Positions 6,427 to 8,685 of a DNA stretch of 8,685 bases are shown piece by piece. The notes beneath the pieces were generated by a model. The model was given only the letters and a program-made list of their open reading frames with translations. It searched no databases and was not told the origin of the DNA. Position numbers and translations under genes: made by a program. The DNA comes from JASHVB01 sp049522565. Its GTDB lineage: Bacteria; Pseudomonadota; Alphaproteobacteria; Acetobacterales; Acetobacteraceae. The stretch spans positions 1-8,685 of the forward strand of contig JBEKNT010000294.1 in NCBI GenBank assembly GCA_049522565.1, written 5' to 3'. Positions within the stretch are counted from its first letter, which is position 1, and the number at the start of each line of letters is the position of its first letter.

Positions 6427-6543
6427 TGCCACATCAGCCATTATGTTGAAGGCTTGCTATCCCGACTATCATGCGGCCCCGGGCCGGGCGCACAGGCGAT
6501 GCGATCGTGGCTCTGCCGCACGCGCGTTAACTCTTTCGGTTGT

Positions 6544-6559
6544 TTTGACCCAGGTCAAA
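6544..6559. promoter_or_regulatory. FNR/FixK/CRP-type palindrome upstream of the repeat-protein gene
   Basis: TTTGACCCAGGTCAAA consists of perfect 7-bp arms around CA. The inner 14 bp, TTGAC-CCAG-GTCAA, has the TTGA-N6-TCAA spacing of FNR/FixK-family sites. It is 113 bp upstream of the start at 6672 and 170 bp upstream of ligA on the other strand. Control of the repeat-protein gene by oxygen or a related CRP/FNR regulator is possible; no -35/-10 pair is clear enough to fix its distance from the transcription start. Confidence 0.5.
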
Positions 6560-6671
6560 GCGCCGACCCGCCGGAACTCGGACAAGCGGGCCCGCGGTTC
6601 GAACCGGGCCTGCGACCAAAATCCCGCGCACCAGACTCGGACGGGGACGCTGAACCATTTTGGGGCGCAGC

Positions 6672-8685
6672 ATGACCACCTACACCTGGGCGACCGGTGT
6701 TGTTTACGGCGATTGGTCCGCGGCGACCGACTGGTCGCCCGCAGGCGGCCCACCGGACTCGACTACCGACGCTGCGCTGATTGATGCCGTGGGCACGTAT
6801 TCCGTGGAGATCAGCAGCCTCAGCGTAGGCGTGAGCGTCACCGTGAACGAACTGACGCTGAACGACGCGGGCGCCCGTTTGAGGGTATGGGAAACCGGCA
6901 CGCTCAGCCTGAGTGGCACCGCGCCGACACTCATGATCAGCGCAGGCACGCTCGAGGTCGACGGCGGGCAAGGGGGCCCTACCCAGGGCGCCCCGGGCGG
7001 CACGCTGGTCATCGGGTCGGGCGGCACGCTGACCAATGACGCCGTACTCAATCTCCTCGGCGGGGCCGGCAGCTTCAATGAGGACGCAGGCGGAGGCGGC
7101 GGTTTCGGCGGCACGCTCTCCATGGAGTCGGACAGCACGCTGACCAACGACGGCACGCTCGATGTCAGCGGTGGGCTCTCCGGCAATGCGCCCGGCGCCA
7201 GCGGCGGCTACGGCGCCACCCTGACCATCGGGCTGGGCAGCACCCTGACCAACGCCGGAACGCTTGATATCGGGGGCGGCCAGGTAGGCGGCACGACCCC
7301 GGCTTTCGGCAGTGGTCTCAGCAGTTACGGCGGCACGCTGACCATCGGGTCGGGCGGCACGCTGACCGATGACGGCGTGCTCGATGTCGCGGGCGCGGGC
7401 GGCGGCCTCTCAGGCGGCACGCTGATCATCGGGTCGGGCGGCATGCTGACCCTGGGCTCGGGTGGCACGCTGGCCAATAGCGGCACGGTCGATGTCGCTG
7501 GCGGGGCCGGCGGCGATTATGGCCCCGGCGGTACCGGCGGGACGCTGACCATTGGGGCCGGCGGCACACTGGCCAATTCCGGGGTGCTCGATGTCGCAGG
7601 CGGGGCTTGGGGGTTCGAGGGTTCCGGCGGCACCGGCGGCACGCTGACCATTGGGTCGGGCAGCACGATCAGTAATGCCGGCACGATCGAGGTCGCGGGC
7701 GGGACCAATGAGCCCGACGGGACAGCCGACGGCGAGGGCGCCACAGGTGGCGCGCTGATCATTGGGTCGGGCAGCACGCTAAGCAATGACGGCGTGCTCG
7801 AGGTCGCGGGCGGCGGCAAGGCCGCCAACCCGATCGGCACCGGCGGCTCGCTGGATATCGGGTCGGGCAGCACGCTGACCAATGACGGCACGCTCGATGT
7901 CGCGGGCGGGCCGGTCACTGGCAGGGGCGGCACATTGACTGTCGGCGCGAGCAGTACGCTCGCCAATCAGGGCATGCTCGAGATTGGCGGCGGCGCCGGC
8001 GGCTATGCGGGATCCAGCATCGGTGGCACGGGTGGCACGCTGACCATTGGATCGGGCAGCACGCTGGCCAATGACGGCTCGCTCGATATCGCGGGCGGGA
8101 CCGGCGCAAGCGATAATGCCATCCCCGGCGCAGGCGGCACACTGATCGTTGGGACGGGCGCTACGCTAACCAATCAAGCCACGCTCGATATATTCGGCGG
8201 CAGCGCCGGTCAGAGTGGCAGCGCCGCCGGCACCGGCGGCGCGCTGAGCCTGGCAGCGGGTAGCGCGCTGATCAATGACGGCACGATCGATATCGCAGGC
8301 GGGAGCGGTACAGGCGGCACGCTGACCATCGGCTCGGGTGGCACGCTGATCGACAATGGCCAGCTCAGCGTGAGCGCCGGCGGGGCGCTGCTCGACAACG
8401 GCTCGCTCGACGTCGGCAACGGCGGCACCACCGAGGCCACGACTGTATCAAGCAGCGGGACGGAAATCGTCGCCTCCGGCGGCACCGCGAGCGGTGTGTC
8501 GATCGCCGGTGGATTGCTCGACTTACAGTCCGGCGCGTCTCTGAGCGGTGTGCTCACCTTCGCGAACGGCGGGACGGTGCAAATCGACAGCACGGCGGCA
8601 CCGAGCAACACGATCTTCGGCTTCGCCCCCGGCGATACGATCGATCTCACGGCACTGCCATTCAGCAGCGGCGGCACCACCGAAT
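6672..8685 (+). CDS. Large secreted-type beta-repeat protein with AIDA-like segment (runs off right edge)
   Basis: At least 671 residues, open to the window end. The N-terminus (MTTYTWATGVVYGDWSAATD) has no signal peptide. The W..G.W..A.DWSPAGGP..D.A.ID..GTYSVEISS pattern is typical of the starting module of alphaproteobacterial AIDA/autotransporter-type beta-helix proteins. Residues 109-585 hold 14 units of consensus GGTLTIGSGSTLTNDGTLDVAGG separated by variable Gly-rich linkers, expected to stack as a right-handed beta-helix. Residues 586-671 change to AIDA-like motifs (TTVSSSGTEIVASGGTASGV) and FGFAPGDTIDLTALPF, which in Acetobacteraceae often precedes Hint or type I secretion C-terminal regions. 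The probable role is surface adhesion or biofilm. Without a signal peptide, type I secretion is more likely than classical type V. The C-terminus, which would decide this, is out of view. The start at 6672 follows an in-frame TGA at 6651, with GGGG upstream as a weak ribosome site. Confidence 0.85.
   Translation, partial: MTTYTWATGVVYGDWSAATDWSPAGGPPDSTTDAALIDAVGTYSVEISSLSVGVSVTVNELTLNDAGARLRVWETGTLSLSGTAPTLMISAGTLEVDGGQGGPTQGAPGGTLVIGSGGTLTNDAVLNLLGGAGSFNEDAGGGGGFGGTLSMESDSTLTNDGTLDVSGGLSGNAPGASGGYGATLTIGLGSTLTNAGTLDIGGGQVGGTTPAFGSGLSSYGGTLTIGSGGTLTDDGVLDVAGAGGGLSGGTLIIGSGGMLTLGSGGTLANSGTVDVAGGAGGDYGPGGTGGTLTIGAGGTLANSGVLDVAGGAWGFEGSGGTGGTLTIGSGSTISNAGTIEVAGGTNEPDGTADGEGATGGALIIGSGSTLSNDGVLEVAGGGKAANPIGTGGSLDIGSGSTLTNDGTLDVAGGPVTGRGGTLTVGASSTLANQGMLEIGGGAGGYAGSSIGGTGGTLTIGSGSTLANDGSLDIAGGTGASDNAIPGAGGTLIVGTGATLTNQATLDIFGGSAGQSGSAAGTGGALSLAAGSALINDGTIDIAGGSGTGGTLTIGSGGTLIDNGQLSVSAGGALLDNGSLDVGNGGTTEATTVSSSGTEIVASGGTASGVSIAGGLLDLQSGASLSGVLTFANGGTVQIDSTAAPSNTIFGFAPGDTIDLTALPFSSGGTTE
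6996..8426 (+). repeat. Tandem coding repeat array, 14 units
   Basis: In-frame repetition of a 69-bp core, GGCGGCACGCTGACCATCGG-like onset then TCGGGCAGCACGCTGACCAA and so on, with linkers of about 2 to 22 codons. The core is well conserved at the DNA level, including rare-position bases, while the linkers differ in length and sequence. That pattern fits duplication with ongoing homogenisation of cores. Unit 5 (around 7419-7500) carries a partial internal duplication (GSGGMLTLGSGGTLAN). The opposite strand stays open for long stretches purely because of this composition. Confidence 0.88.

Noticed and set aside
4728..6449. Plus-strand open frame of 573 codons opposite ligA
   Set aside because: ligA on the other strand is complete and unmistakable; the antisense translation has low-complexity His/Arg/Gln content typical of shadows.
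6427..6671. A small gene or RNA in the ligA/repeat-protein gap
   Set aside because: Short open frames here lack a ribosome site and family resemblance; only the FNR-type box stands out. No tRNA cloverleaf or riboswitch pattern was seen.
6996..8426. CRISPR-like periodic repeats
   Set aside because: Repeat cores are coding, in frame and about 69 bp with variable Gly-codon linkers; there are no uniform 25-40 bp repeats with unique spacers and no cas genes.
7517..8680. Minus-strand Pro/Val/Ser-rich frames opposite the repeat protein
   Set aside because: They mirror the tandem repeats (PPVPP, SVLPDP) and follow from their composition; the plus frame is continuous with a sensible start.

Overview
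The window looks like chromosome of a high-GC alphaproteobacterium, most likely Rhodospirillales/Acetobacteraceae. This rests on GC-rich coding sequence, strong GGAGG ribosome sites, a long AIDA-like secreted repeat protein of a style I associate with Acetobacteraceae, and two kinds of dispersed palindromic repeat. The taxon is inferred from general resemblance, not from a search.

Left part, minus strand (1-2043): mscL (mechanosensitive channel) is followed after a single base by an Ldh_2-family NAD(P)-dependent dehydrogenase. After an intergenic pair of inverted REP-like palindromes comes the N-terminal 131 residues of glucose-6-phosphate dehydrogenase (zwf), which runs off the left edge. 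The three genes share a direction and may be co-transcribed, but their functions are not obviously linked.

Middle, plus strand (2165-3656): a lower-GC gene encodes a 111-residue helix-turn-helix plus coiled-coil protein. Next is an exported alpha/beta hydrolase with a complete catalytic triad. Between 3657 and 4298, where transcription converges, there is a probable 64-residue single-pass membrane protein on the minus strand, a short hairpin, and a 143-bp imperfect palindrome (MITE/RIME-like).

Right part: a complete 691-residue NAD-dependent DNA ligase (ligA, minus, 4299-6374) has a REP-like 12-bp hairpin just upstream of its start. Divergently, a large secreted-type beta-repeat protein starts at 6672 and runs off the right edge. 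It has 14 copies of a 23-residue GGTLTIGSGSTLTNDGTLDVAGG-like unit, followed by an AIDA-like segment. A FNR/FixK-type palindrome lies in the divergent promoter region.

Most of the window is housekeeping or ordinary accessory sequence. I see no clear new multi-gene system. The points most worth following are the repeat elements and how they are placed against genes (one supplies the end of the dehydrogenase), the beta-repeat adhesin with its possible oxygen-responsive control, the non-canonical active site of the dehydrogenase, and the low-GC HTH/coiled-coil gene.
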